64,000 nucleotides of DNA, taken from positions 1 through 64,000 of the forward strand of contig JAFRMA010000088.1 of assembly GCA_017430925.1 (NCBI GenBank), in the 5' to 3' direction. This stretch comes from Solobacterium sp. (GTDB lineage Bacteria > Bacillota_I > Bacilli_A > Erysipelotrichales > Erysipelotrichaceae). The notes under the pieces are model-generated. The model had not been told where the DNA came from and did not search any database. It was given only the letters and a program-made list of their open reading frames with translations. The position numbers and the translations under genes are program-made. Positions within the stretch are counted from its first letter, which is position 1. Each line of letters opens with the position of its first letter. Positions 55,669-63,250 of this stretch are shown here, piece after piece.

Positions 55669-56220
55669 TTACAATTTTCCTTCCAGTTCTTTTCTCAGTT
55701 TTGACAGTCCCCGGTGGTATTTTGAAAGTACCGTAGGAAGCTTCAGTTCCATGATCCCGGCGATATCGGCGAATTTCATTTCCGATACCGCACGCAAGAG
55801 GATGATCTGGTGTTCCTGATCGTTCAGCACTTTGAATGCCGCCGCAAGAGTCAGACGCAGCGAAGGATCGCTGTGAGATTCAAAGATCAGCTGACTGTCC
55901 AGATCTTCGATCGGAACAGGCATCATTTTCTGCTGTTCCCTGAATCTCATCTGACACAGGTTTCTGGCGATCGTGAAGATCCATGCCCGGGCCTTGCCCT
56001 TTCCACGGTATGTGTGAGCGGCTGCCCTGACCTTCAGGAAACAGTCCTGCATCACTTCTTCCGCATCATGTCTGTTTTTTAAGATCGATAATGCATAAGC
56101 GAAGATCGGACGGTACAGCCTTTCATAAAGACAGTTGAAAGCCTCCCTGTCATCCAGGGCGATCTTGTGAAGCAATCCATCTTCGTCGATCATTGACAGA
56201 TCCTCTTTGTTCTCAGACAT
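55669..56220 (-). CDS. ECF-type RNA polymerase sigma factor
   Basis: 183 aa. Region 2 (FNCLYERLYRPIFAYALSILKNRHDAEEVMQDCFLKV) and region 4 (LNDQEHQIILLRAVSEMKFADIAGIMELKLPTVLSKYHRGLSKLRKEL) are both complete. I start it at 56220, where GGGGAGGAG lies 4 nt upstream; a longer frame would add 17 residues. It precedes the RsgI-like gene by 1 bp, so the sigma factor is held by that protein until an envelope signal arrives. Target genes are unknown; the Sel1 gene with the shared 27-bp motif is a candidate. Confidence 0.93.
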   Translation of the reverse strand: MSENKEDLSMIDEDGLLHKIALDDREAFNCLYERLYRPIFAYALSILKNRHDAEEVMQDCFLKVRAAAHTYRGKGKARAWIFTIARNLCQMRFREQQKMMPVPIEDLDSQLIFESHSDPSLRLTLAAAFKVLNDQEHQIILLRAVSEMKFADIAGIMELKLPTVLSKYHRGLSKLRKELEGKL

Positions 56221-56402
56221 GTTCTCCTCCCCTATTCTTGTAATACAAGAATATTCTAAATCATAATTCATCGTTTTCCCTCTGTACGACGACGATGTTC
56301 AGACTTAAGATCTTCGCAAACGTTTTATCTTTCCATCGCCTTCATAAATACGATGCACAAAGGACCATTTTTATTGCACACTTTGAAAAGAAAACAAAAA
56401 AC

Positions 56403-56429
56403 CGCCTCCCATTTGCACAGTAGTGCTGA
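56403..56429 (+). repeat. 27-bp direct repeat, copy B
   Basis: Second copy of the element at 53964-53990, one mismatch, also preceded by an A run. It lies 183 bp upstream of the sigma gene and 76 bp upstream of the S-component gene. Confidence 0.75.
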
Positions 56430-56447
56430 TTTCGGTAATTCAGGTTT

Positions 56448-56484
56448 AATACTATGATAGTATTGTCTAGGTCAGGTATACCTG
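56448..56484 (+). promoter_or_regulatory. Two palindromes upstream of the S-component gene
   Basis: AATACTATGATAGTATT (56448-56464) and CAGGTATACCTG (56473-56484) lie 21-57 nt before the start codon. Either may be an operator; no regulator is recognised. Confidence 0.45.
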
Positions 56485-56504
56485 TAACATAACGGTGAAA
56501 GATA

Positions 56505-57011
56505 ATGATGAAGACACACTCCTATGTAAGAAAAATCGTATATATTGCAGTGATTACAGCGATCCTGGAAGCGGCCAAGTTTGCGCTGAATGCGATTGCG
56601 AATGTTGAACTGATCTCTCTTTTGACAATTGTGTTCACGGTATATTTTGGCTGGCAGATTACACTTCCTGCGCTGCTGATCTTCGCGGTGATCGAAAGTC
56701 TGTGGTGGGGAATCAGTATCTGGACTGTCACGTATTTCTATGTGTGGCCGGTCCTGATCCTGTTAACGGTACTGCTGAGAAAGCAGATGAGCCGGTTTAC
56801 GGCGTCATGTTTATCATCGTTATTCGGATTCGGGTTTGGACTGTTGTGTGCCTTTACGACACTGTTGATCAGCGGAATGAATGCGGCTGTTGCCTGGTGG
56901 ATCGCCGGGATTCCATACGATTTAGTTCATGGAGTCAGTAATCTTGTGATTGCGTTTGTGTTGTATGATCCTCTGATCAAGGCTTTGAGAAAACTGAATA
57001 TCACAATATAA
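56505..57011 (+). CDS. ECF transporter S component (substrate-binding membrane subunit)
   Basis: 168 aa with six predicted helices. The N-terminal helix (RKIVYIAVITAILEAAKFALNAI) contains the A-rich segment used to contact EcfT, and the C-terminal IPYDLVHGVSNLVIAFVLYDPLIKALRKL is a typical S-component ending. It needs the shared EcfA/EcfT module, absent here. The vitamin or other ligand cannot be read from sequence. Two start codons in tandem; GGTGAAAG upstream. Confidence 0.8.
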   Translation: MMKTHSYVRKIVYIAVITAILEAAKFALNAIANVELISLLTIVFTVYFGWQITLPALLIFAVIESLWWGISIWTVTYFYVWPVLILLTVLLRKQMSRFTASCLSSLFGFGFGLLCAFTTLLISGMNAAVAWWIAGIPYDLVHGVSNLVIAFVLYDPLIKALRKLNITI

Positions 57012-57012
57012 A

Positions 57013-57038
57013 AGAACCGTACATGATTGTACGGTTCT
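57013..57038 (-). terminator. Terminator of the QueG-like gene
   Basis: Perfect 11-bp stem AGAACCGTACA/TGTACGGTTCT, 4-nt loop; on minus it is followed by TTTATATT. It also separates the converging S-component gene. Confidence 0.85.
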
Positions 57039-57052
57039 GACTTGTCTGGGAA

Positions 57053-57871
57053 TTAACGTGAGGGATTGCGGTGTTCGCATGGTACACCGACCATACATCT
57101 TCCGCATCCTCCGCCGCCGTAGTGTTCTCTCAGATATGCGCCGTATTCGGAGCATTTTTTCAGGTTGCGCAGACCTGACGGTTCCATGGCTTTTGCGGGA
57201 CAGTTTACACCACACTGACCACACTGGATACAGTAATCATAGATACCGGTATAGTCTCTTTCCGTGGCTGTAAATTCCTGGTTAGTGATCAGTGTCGCAA
57301 TCGATCCGCAGGTACCTTTCTCCGTGATGATATGCCTGTTCATACCGAAAGTACCGATACCTGCCACATATCCGGCATGTCTGGTAGACCAGCTGGTCAT
57401 GAAGTGTATATCTTCTATACCTCCGTTTTCACCCGGCACAATCGTTCTGCCCATACGGGGGTCTGTAACCGGGTTAACCACTTTGAGTCCGGCTTCCTCG
57501 AGTTGTTCCTTCAGTTTCATAGCCAGTTTCTGTGCAAGCGCACTGCCTGCCGGATAACCATATTTCCAGGCTTCGGTGATGATCTTGTCGGAGTTTGCCA
57601 GACGGCTGCGGATGTCTTCGGTATACGGAAAGAAGAAGACAATGACAGATTTAGCATTGTCCAGCCATTCCTTAGGTGTCATATAGCCTTCGCCGATCGC
57701 TGCCGGGTTATTCTTCAGTTCATCGAAAAGAGGGTCTGACGCAGACGCGAATCCGATGACAGGTTCTTCCAGGATCGGAACATCGACATTTTCTTCGGGG
57801 AGATGAATCGTATTCTCTGTGGTTGTGCGGAAAATCTCGGAGAACATTTCACGGATATCTGTATTATTCAT
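57053..57871 (-). CDS. QueG-like 4Fe-4S protein (epoxyqueuosine reductase-related)
   Basis: 272 aa. The C-terminal CIQCGQCGVNCPAKAMEP (near 222-239) and CSEYG...GCGRCMVGVPCEHRN provide two cysteine clusters of the QueG pattern, and the middle segment ATLITNQEFTATERDY fits that family. True QueG is longer (~370 aa) with a distinct N-terminal cobalamin-binding domain, so this is likely one of the shorter relatives of unknown substrate. GGAG upstream. Monocistronic. Confidence 0.78.
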   Translation of the reverse strand: MNNTDIREMFSEIFRTTTENTIHLPEENVDVPILEEPVIGFASASDPLFDELKNNPAAIGEGYMTPKEWLDNAKSVIVFFFPYTEDIRSRLANSDKIITEAWKYGYPAGSALAQKLAMKLKEQLEEAGLKVVNPVTDPRMGRTIVPGENGGIEDIHFMTSWSTRHAGYVAGIGTFGMNRHIITEKGTCGSIATLITNQEFTATERDYTGIYDYCIQCGQCGVNCPAKAMEPSGLRNLKKCSEYGAYLREHYGGGGCGRCMVGVPCEHRNPSR

Positions 57872-58011
57872 AAGTTTTCTCCATCTCTGTTATCATCATA
57901 TACTATATTCTTTTCCTGTCTCAAGGAGAAAGCAGAGGTACTGAGAAAGATATGGGTAATACCGGTAAAGGAATTCCGGTATTATAATAAAACTGTTAAG
58001 GAGGTTCTCGT

Positions 58012-58527
58012 ATGACAGATTGTCTGGAAGTCATCAACACTCGTAGTTCAATCCGCAAGTATACCAATCAGCCGGTTCCGGAAGATGTATGCCGTTGCCT
58101 TGTTGAAGCTGGTTTAAAGGCTCCTACAGCCGCAAACAAGCAGGAGATCCATATTACCGTAGTAGGCAAGGATAACCCTGTACAGGAAGAAATCCAACAG
58201 GATCTCAATCCCAATGCAGAAGTAAACTTCTACTATGATGCGCCGCTGACCTTCTATCTGTCCGCAGATGAAAACTTCAAGTGGAGTGGTGTAGATGCCG
58301 GTATCGCTGTAGAGAATATGCACCTGGCAGCGAAAGCACTGGGTCTTGGCAGTGTGATCCTTGGCTGTATGGAACGTGTATTAAACGGGGAGAAGAAAGC
58401 CGAATATGCCAAGAAACTTGGTTTCCCGGAAGGGTATCAGTATTTTGTGGCAATCTCTGTCGGTTATGCGGACACGGAGAAACAACCGCATCCGATCAAC
58501 TTTGAAAGAGATGTAACAGTTCTCTAG
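58012..58527 (+). CDS. Nitroreductase-family protein
   Basis: 171 aa FMN-dependent reductase. RSSIRKYTNQPVPEDVCRCLVEAGLKAPTAAN is the family N terminus (FMN contacts at Arg-Ser and the later APTAAN). DAGIAVENMHLAAKALGLGSVILGC near 90 is the central helix motif. The length fits the short, usually homodimeric group. AAGGAGG upstream. Natural substrate unknown (quinone, flavin or nitro compound). Confidence 0.9.
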   Translation: MTDCLEVINTRSSIRKYTNQPVPEDVCRCLVEAGLKAPTAANKQEIHITVVGKDNPVQEEIQQDLNPNAEVNFYYDAPLTFYLSADENFKWSGVDAGIAVENMHLAAKALGLGSVILGCMERVLNGEKKAEYAKKLGFPEGYQYFVAISVGYADTEKQPHPINFERDVTVL

Positions 58528-58547
58528 ACAGACAAAAAAGAGACAGA

Positions 58548-58573
58548 CAGCCCGGTATATTACCGGGCTGTTT
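58548..58573 (+). terminator. Terminator after the nitroreductase gene
   Basis: CAGCCCGGTA/TACCGGGCTG perfect 10-bp stem, 3-nt loop, then TTT. It marks the left border of native sequence before the IS element. Confidence 0.9.
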
Positions 58574-58604
58574 CTATCCATCTCCGAGAGTACCACAACT
58601 GATT

Positions 58605-59045
58605 CTATGAATCAGCTGTGGGTGAATCGGGCTCTTCTTTCTGATTGCGGATGTACTTTTTGACAGCTTCGGTTGTCCTCTCGCTCACCGTTCCCAGAAA
58701 ATAAGACAGACTCCAGAAATAAGGTTTCCAATAATACGGTCTTAACTTTTCAGGAAACTCTGATCGTATCCGCCGTGAGGACGCTGATTTATACGCATTC
58801 ACGAAATCCGCAAGATTGATCTGCGGCGGTGCGTCAAACAGGATATGGATATGATCCGGCATACATTCCATTGCCTGGATCACGCAGTCTCTGTCCTTGA
58901 AGTACTGCTGTGTATAATCGATCAGCCGCTTTTCGATATCTCCTGTAATGACCGGATGCCGGTATTTGGTTACCAGCACGAGGTGATATTGGAGAAGAAA
59001 ACAGCTATGCCTGTTCACATAATAACCATCACTTCGAATACGCAT
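58605..59045 (-). CDS. tnpA: IS200/IS605 Y1 transposase
   Basis: HUH single-strand transposase, 146 aa. The metal-binding HUH is H65-I-H67 in CMPDHIHIL and the nucleophile is Tyr131 in TEAVKKYIRNQ. YHLVLVTKYRHPVI and WKPYFWSLSYFLGT are typical family segments. ATG 59045 has AGAGG 7 nt upstream; a TTG 15 nt earlier is in frame. The gene's 3' end overlaps the left-end hairpin. Confidence 0.93.
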   Translation of the reverse strand: MRIRSDGYYVNRHSCFLLQYHLVLVTKYRHPVITGDIEKRLIDYTQQYFKDRDCVIQAMECMPDHIHILFDAPPQINLADFVNAYKSASSRRIRSEFPEKLRPYYWKPYFWSLSYFLGTVSERTTEAVKKYIRNQKEEPDSPTADS

Positions 59046-59142
59046 AAGTATACCTCTCAAAGACTGACAACTGAATCACTTTATGATATAATAATAGTAC
59101 CATATAAAGCCAATATCTGTAATATTCCGGAGCTTACAACTG

Positions 59143-60546
59143 ATGTATTATTCACGAAATGTTTTTATTCTCTCTGATCATCCCGCATACGATTACTTGT
59201 CGCATATCTCACACTGTGCAAATGATCTTTATAATGCCGCCCTGTTCAGAGAGCGTCAGCTCATGTCTTCTTCCAGAAAAGAAGTTGAAGACTATTCGGA
59301 AAACGAACGGGAGATACGGAATGAATTTGAACAGGCTGTTCCTCAGATGAAGAGAGTCAGGGCCATACCCAAAAGCGGGTTCGTTTCTTATGCTTTCCTG
59401 GAAGAAGAGATGCGTGTGACGAGGAACCCGGATTACTATGCGGAAGGACTTCCAGTACAGACAGCACAGAGTGTGATCCGGCATGTGTGTAATAACCTGA
59501 GATCTTTCTTTGAGGCTCAACGTGCATATACCAGGGATCCTTCGAAGTTTACTGCCCGTCCTCAGTTGCCTGGATATAAGCATAAAGGAGGTCTCTCTTC
59601 CTTTGATATCACGAATCAGGATTGCGTTATCCGCCAGAATAAGAAAGGGCATTATGCAGCCAAACTGCCGCTGACTAAAGAAACGATCTCATTAGGGAAG
59701 GATATCCCCGGAATACTGAAAGAAGTCCATGTGACACCGGTCAACGGAAGATTTCAGGTGTCTTTCGTATTTGACGATGGTGCAGCAGAACCGGAACTGG
59801 ACGATAAACCGGAACGGATCACAGCGATCGATCTCGGAGTAGATAATCTGATGGCTGTGACGAACAACTGTGGACTGGAGAATCTGTTATACAAAGGAGG
59901 AGTGATCAAATCGGTCAATCACAACTACAATAAACGGGTCGCGGATATCGTCAGTAAACAGACTAAAGGTGGTACAGATAAATTCATTCCGACAGAAGAA
60001 TACTATCGTGTAACGAACAGAAGGAATGACCGGATAAAGGATCAGCTGTTGAAGACCGGGAAACATTTCATCACATGGTGCGTAGAAAACCGTATCGACA
60101 CTATCGTGATCGGAAAGAACCGGTTCTGGAAACAGGAGATCAATATTGGGAAGACAAACAACCAGAAGTTCATGCAGATCCCTTTTGAACAGTTAAGGAA
60201 TATCCTTGTGTGGCAGGCTTCAAGACACGGGATCAGGATCGTAGAACAGGAGGAATCCTACACCTCAAAGGCAAGTTTTACAGACAATGACGCGATCCCG
60301 GAATACAGCGATGGGGAGAATCCTTCCTGTGTATTCAAAGGAAAAAGGGTCAAACGCGGACTGTATCAGACAGGCGACGGGACACTCATCAACGCGGACT
60401 TGAACGGAGCAGCGAATATCTTGCGGAAGGCGTTCCCTAGGGCTTTTAACACGGGAATTGACCCTGACTTTCAGAACATTCGGGTGATCCGGCAAGCGGA
60501 GTATGAGCAATGTCAGGTCAACCGCACAAAACAACTTCAAATGTAA
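59143..60546 (+). CDS. tnpB: RNA-guided nuclease TnpB, atypical active site
   Basis: 467 aa. RuvC-type residues Asp230 (ITAIDLGVDN) and Asp419 (INADLNGAAN) are in place. The usual Glu of the IVxEDL motif is absent: the site reads IVIGKNRF (Gly324). Glutamates at 368-371 in IVEQEESYTSKASF may substitute, as known for TnpB and Fanzor lineages with a rearranged site. The normal CxxC zinc finger is also missing between 372 and 410. TnpB proteins cut DNA using an RNA from the element's right end. Its start has GGAG 11 nt upstream. Confidence 0.88.
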   Translation: MYYSRNVFILSDHPAYDYLSHISHCANDLYNAALFRERQLMSSSRKEVEDYSENEREIRNEFEQAVPQMKRVRAIPKSGFVSYAFLEEEMRVTRNPDYYAEGLPVQTAQSVIRHVCNNLRSFFEAQRAYTRDPSKFTARPQLPGYKHKGGLSSFDITNQDCVIRQNKKGHYAAKLPLTKETISLGKDIPGILKEVHVTPVNGRFQVSFVFDDGAAEPELDDKPERITAIDLGVDNLMAVTNNCGLENLLYKGGVIKSVNHNYNKRVADIVSKQTKGGTDKFIPTEEYYRVTNRRNDRIKDQLLKTGKHFITWCVENRIDTIVIGKNRFWKQEINIGKTNNQKFMQIPFEQLRNILVWQASRHGIRIVEQEESYTSKASFTDNDAIPEYSDGENPSCVFKGKRVKRGLYQTGDGTLINADLNGAANILRKAFPRAFNTGIDPDFQNIRVIRQAEYEQCQVNRTKQLQM

Positions 60547-60646
60547 TCCTGGTAAAACAGGATATGGGAGACGTGGATCCCCTTGAGTAATCTGACTTAG
60601 CCAGACGAAAAGAAACCACGATCTGATTTTCAGAATCAGTCGTGGT
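60440..60646 (+). ncRNA. Candidate omega RNA (reRNA) of TnpB
   Basis: By family knowledge the guide RNA overlaps the 3' end of tnpB and runs to the right end, the guide being the flanking DNA beyond it. Here the 69 nt between tnpB stop and right-end hairpin contain further pairing (ATCCTGG...CAGGAT near 60547-60564). The 5' limit is a guess. Confidence 0.45.
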
Positions 60647-60672
60647 AATTCATGTCATAAAGAGTGTACGGA

Positions 60673-61890
60673 TTACTTACGCCACATATCCTTGATGATC
60701 CAGTCTTTTTTCTTCAGGTCATAGGGAGTACCGCAGTACGGACAGTGACTCTGGTGCATGGCGTCAAAACTGCCGCCGCAGGAAGGGCAGGATACACGGT
60801 GGATGGAGAAGCCTGGATCCGCATGTCCCTCCGCTTCTTTTTCCAGGATAAAGTGGATCGTTTCGTCCTTTTCTCGAACTTTATCACGGATATAGGTGTT
60901 GGTCAGGTAGGCGGTTCCTTCAACACGGAGAAGGTGGTCTCTTTCTTCAAATCTCTTGATATAGACAGCACCACGGTACTGCATATCCACAATATCATCA
61001 AAGTCTGAAAGATCCCTGTTTCCTTCCCAGACAGAGAGGGTATCCCGGTCATCCGCAAACGCGATGATCCGCAACAGGGAGATGATTCTGCCTTCAAAGG
61101 CTTCATAAGAGAAGTCAGGATCGTATTCCTTCATGAACTCCAGCATTTTCTTCCGGCTGTTCATCGTCTTGAGCAGAGGCATGGATCTTCCGGCTTCCTT
61201 GAATACCTTCATCATCAGGATCAGGCTGCGGCCCATATACCACAGGAACGCGAATACGACACCGTAGAAACCTCCGGCAAGTACTGCTCCGAGGATACGG
61301 AAGATCAGATCCAAATCATTCCAGGAAATAAAGAACAGGATGGCGAGTACCGTACCGCAGATTTTGCCGACTTTGATCATTTCCTTCTTCAGTGTATCTT
61401 CCAGGGTGGATCTTTCCACGATACCGGGTACGGTGTAATACGTGGATACACAGGGGTAGACTTCATCGGTTTCGAAGAATGTGCCGCAGTACGGACAGCC
61501 GTCTCTTGCCTGTAAGGCAGTCAGGGTATGACCGCAGTTAGGACAGGTATATTCTCTGTCTTCGTGTCCTTCTTTATCGACGAAGGAAACATACAGGTTG
61601 ACCGGACGTCTGTACTTTTTTAGCTGTTTACCATTCTGCTGGTAGGTGATATGTTGTACAGCTTCCCGGTACAGGATTCTGGAAGAATAACCATTCTCAG
61701 ACCGGTAGGAACATCCGCTGATATCCCCTTCGGAATATGTAAACTCTTCTTCTCTGACCGTGCCTGATCTCTTCAGACGTTTTTCCTGCAGGTCCAGAAA
61801 ATAGCGAAGATCGCGGGATGCGGTGGATGGTTCGGTTCCGTTCAAAGACCATTCATGTAATTCACTGGTAAATTGATCGAGCTGCTGCAT
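60673..61890 (-). CDS. Tim44-like membrane protein with two zinc ribbons
   Basis: 405 aa. A first zinc ribbon, CPNCGHTL...CPYCGTFF (~115-138), precedes two membrane segments (~175-195, ~202-225). A Tim44-like domain (~240-350, YDPDFSYEAFEGRIISLLRIIAFA, DIVDMQYRGAVYIKRFEERD) follows and a second ribbon CPSCGGSFD...CPYCGTPY ends the protein (~372-393). Function unknown. GGAGG upstream. Monocistronic; the IS lies just beyond its 3' end without breaking it. Confidence 0.8.
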   Translation of the reverse strand: MQQLDQFTSELHEWSLNGTEPSTASRDLRYFLDLQEKRLKRSGTVREEEFTYSEGDISGCSYRSENGYSSRILYREAVQHITYQQNGKQLKKYRRPVNLYVSFVDKEGHEDREYTCPNCGHTLTALQARDGCPYCGTFFETDEVYPCVSTYYTVPGIVERSTLEDTLKKEMIKVGKICGTVLAILFFISWNDLDLIFRILGAVLAGGFYGVVFAFLWYMGRSLILMMKVFKEAGRSMPLLKTMNSRKKMLEFMKEYDPDFSYEAFEGRIISLLRIIAFADDRDTLSVWEGNRDLSDFDDIVDMQYRGAVYIKRFEERDHLLRVEGTAYLTNTYIRDKVREKDETIHFILEKEAEGHADPGFSIHRVSCPSCGGSFDAMHQSHCPYCGTPYDLKKKDWIIKDMWRK

Positions 61891-61936
61891 TTGTCGTCCT
61901 CCGGTTTTGTACTACTATATCACATACACTGTATAG

Positions 61937-63142
61937 TTAATCTTCGAGAGTAAAGGACTGGTAACCTTCTCCCTGGTTCATTTCCTGCACGGCAGAGAGA
62001 ATATAAACGGTTGTGGGACCTCCGAACTTACTCCATGCTTCAATACCGCCGGGAGGGATCTCCGGGTCATTTCTGCCCTCGAAGTAGGCAGTGTTGATCT
62101 GCGCAAAGGTCTCTGCCAGAAGATCTGCTGTCTTTTCGTCTGTTTCTTCCAGAAGTCCCTGATATGTACGTTCATATGCCTGTCTGCGGAAGTATTCCCG
62201 GGCTTCCTGGGCCAGTTCTTCGTCAACGGATACGGTCTGGTACTGCAGTTGTCTGCCGTCCATGGAGATCTGCGCGTACTGTACAGGGGTTACCGACAGG
62301 GCGGAAGATGCGGCTTCCGTAAAGCCTTCCTCATGACATACATGCTGGATATGCATATGTCCGCAGAGACAGAGGATCACTGTATCAGGATCCAGGATCT
62401 TCATCAGGCTGTCCGCGTTTTCGATACGCATACCACCGATAAAGATCTGATGGGTAAGAATCGTCTGGTGAGTGAAGACGAGTATCTTTGCGCCTTTGTT
62501 TTCCGCTTCTTTCCGGGCCTCTTCCACAAAGGCCAGTGTCTTGTCAGAGAGTATGCCGACCTGGTCACTGTTGGCATCAATTGCCAGTATCCACAGATCC
62601 TCTCTGAGTTCATAGACATAACTAAAGGAATCCTCACTGGTAATACTTGCTTCGTTCAGACCGAAGTCTGCGTATGCTTCCCGGAATACCTCCGGTTTCA
62701 TCGTTTCCACGATCTTGTACTGATCTCCTTCAAATCTGGCATCATAGTATGCCCCGAGGTCATGATTGCCGGGAATCACCAGTACCGGGATACCTGCATC
62801 CTCAATTCTTCTCAGTTTCTCGATCAGATCTTCGTGACTTTTGACCGCGCCGTTGAAGGTCAGATCTCCGCCCAGCAGAACAACATCTGGTTTCTCTTCA
62901 GTACACTTCTGTACGAAAGCTTCCGTGATCTCTTCAATCTTGTACAGATATCTGCCGTCTCCGTTACTCATGAGCTTCCGGAAAGCTTCACCGCCGTCAT
63001 TCAGTGCCGGTGAGATATAGTGCGGATCTGTCGCAAAGATGATCTTTACCGGGGCTTCCGATGTCTTTGACATCCTGTTCTTGCTTTGACACGCGAAAAG
63101 ACAACTGATACACATACACAGGATCACAAAATACTTCTTCAT
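61937..63142 (-). CDS. Metallophosphoesterase lipoprotein
   Basis: 401 aa exported lipoprotein: signal helix FVILCMCISCLFAC with lipobox LFAC (Cys18). The calcineurin-like metal motifs follow in order: FATDPHY, LGGDLTFNG, IPGNHDLGAYYD, FTHQT and CGHMHIQH. It hydrolyses phosphoester bonds at the cell surface; substrate unknown. No ribosome site; TATAAT ends 6 nt before ATG, so the mRNA is probably leaderless. Divergent from a second gene of the same type. Confidence 0.9.
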   Translation of the reverse strand: MKKYFVILCMCISCLFACQSKNRMSKTSEAPVKIIFATDPHYISPALNDGGEAFRKLMSNGDGRYLYKIEEITEAFVQKCTEEKPDVVLLGGDLTFNGAVKSHEDLIEKLRRIEDAGIPVLVIPGNHDLGAYYDARFEGDQYKIVETMKPEVFREAYADFGLNEASITSEDSFSYVYELREDLWILAIDANSDQVGILSDKTLAFVEEARKEAENKGAKILVFTHQTILTHQIFIGGMRIENADSLMKILDPDTVILCLCGHMHIQHVCHEEGFTEAASSALSVTPVQYAQISMDGRQLQYQTVSVDEELAQEAREYFRRQAYERTYQGLLEETDEKTADLLAETFAQINTAYFEGRNDPEIPPGGIEAWSKFGGPTTVYILSAVQEMNQGEGYQSFTLED

Positions 63143-63148
63143 ACCGGA

Positions 63149-63177
63149 ATTATATCAGTGTGATTCCTTTCTGGTAA
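63149..63177 (-). promoter_or_regulatory. Promoter of the phosphoesterase lipoprotein gene, likely leaderless
   Basis: On the minus strand TTACCA (63172-63177), 17-nt spacer, TATAAT (63149-63154), then 6 nt and the ATG at 63142. The start site falls on the start codon. Confidence 0.6.
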
Positions 63178-63250
63178 GATACTGTGAAATAGGTGATTAT
63201 GATCCTTTGTTGTTGTAGGACAGACTGTTTTTTGCGAAGATGAAGGTGGA

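Larger units (their letters stand above)
58593..60646. mobile_element. IS605-type insertion sequence (IS200/IS605 family)
   Basis: About 2.05 kb bounded by subterminal imperfect hairpins: left CCACA...CTGATTC-TAT-GAATCAG...TGTGG (58593-58621) and right ACCACGAT-CTGATT...AATCAG-TCGTGGT (60615-60646). Both share the CTGATT/AATCAG arms, the pattern recognised by Y1 transposases. It encodes divergent TnpA (minus) and TnpB (plus). The real ends lie some bases outside the hairpins; such elements make no target duplication. Both genes look intact, so it may be active. Confidence 0.88.
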
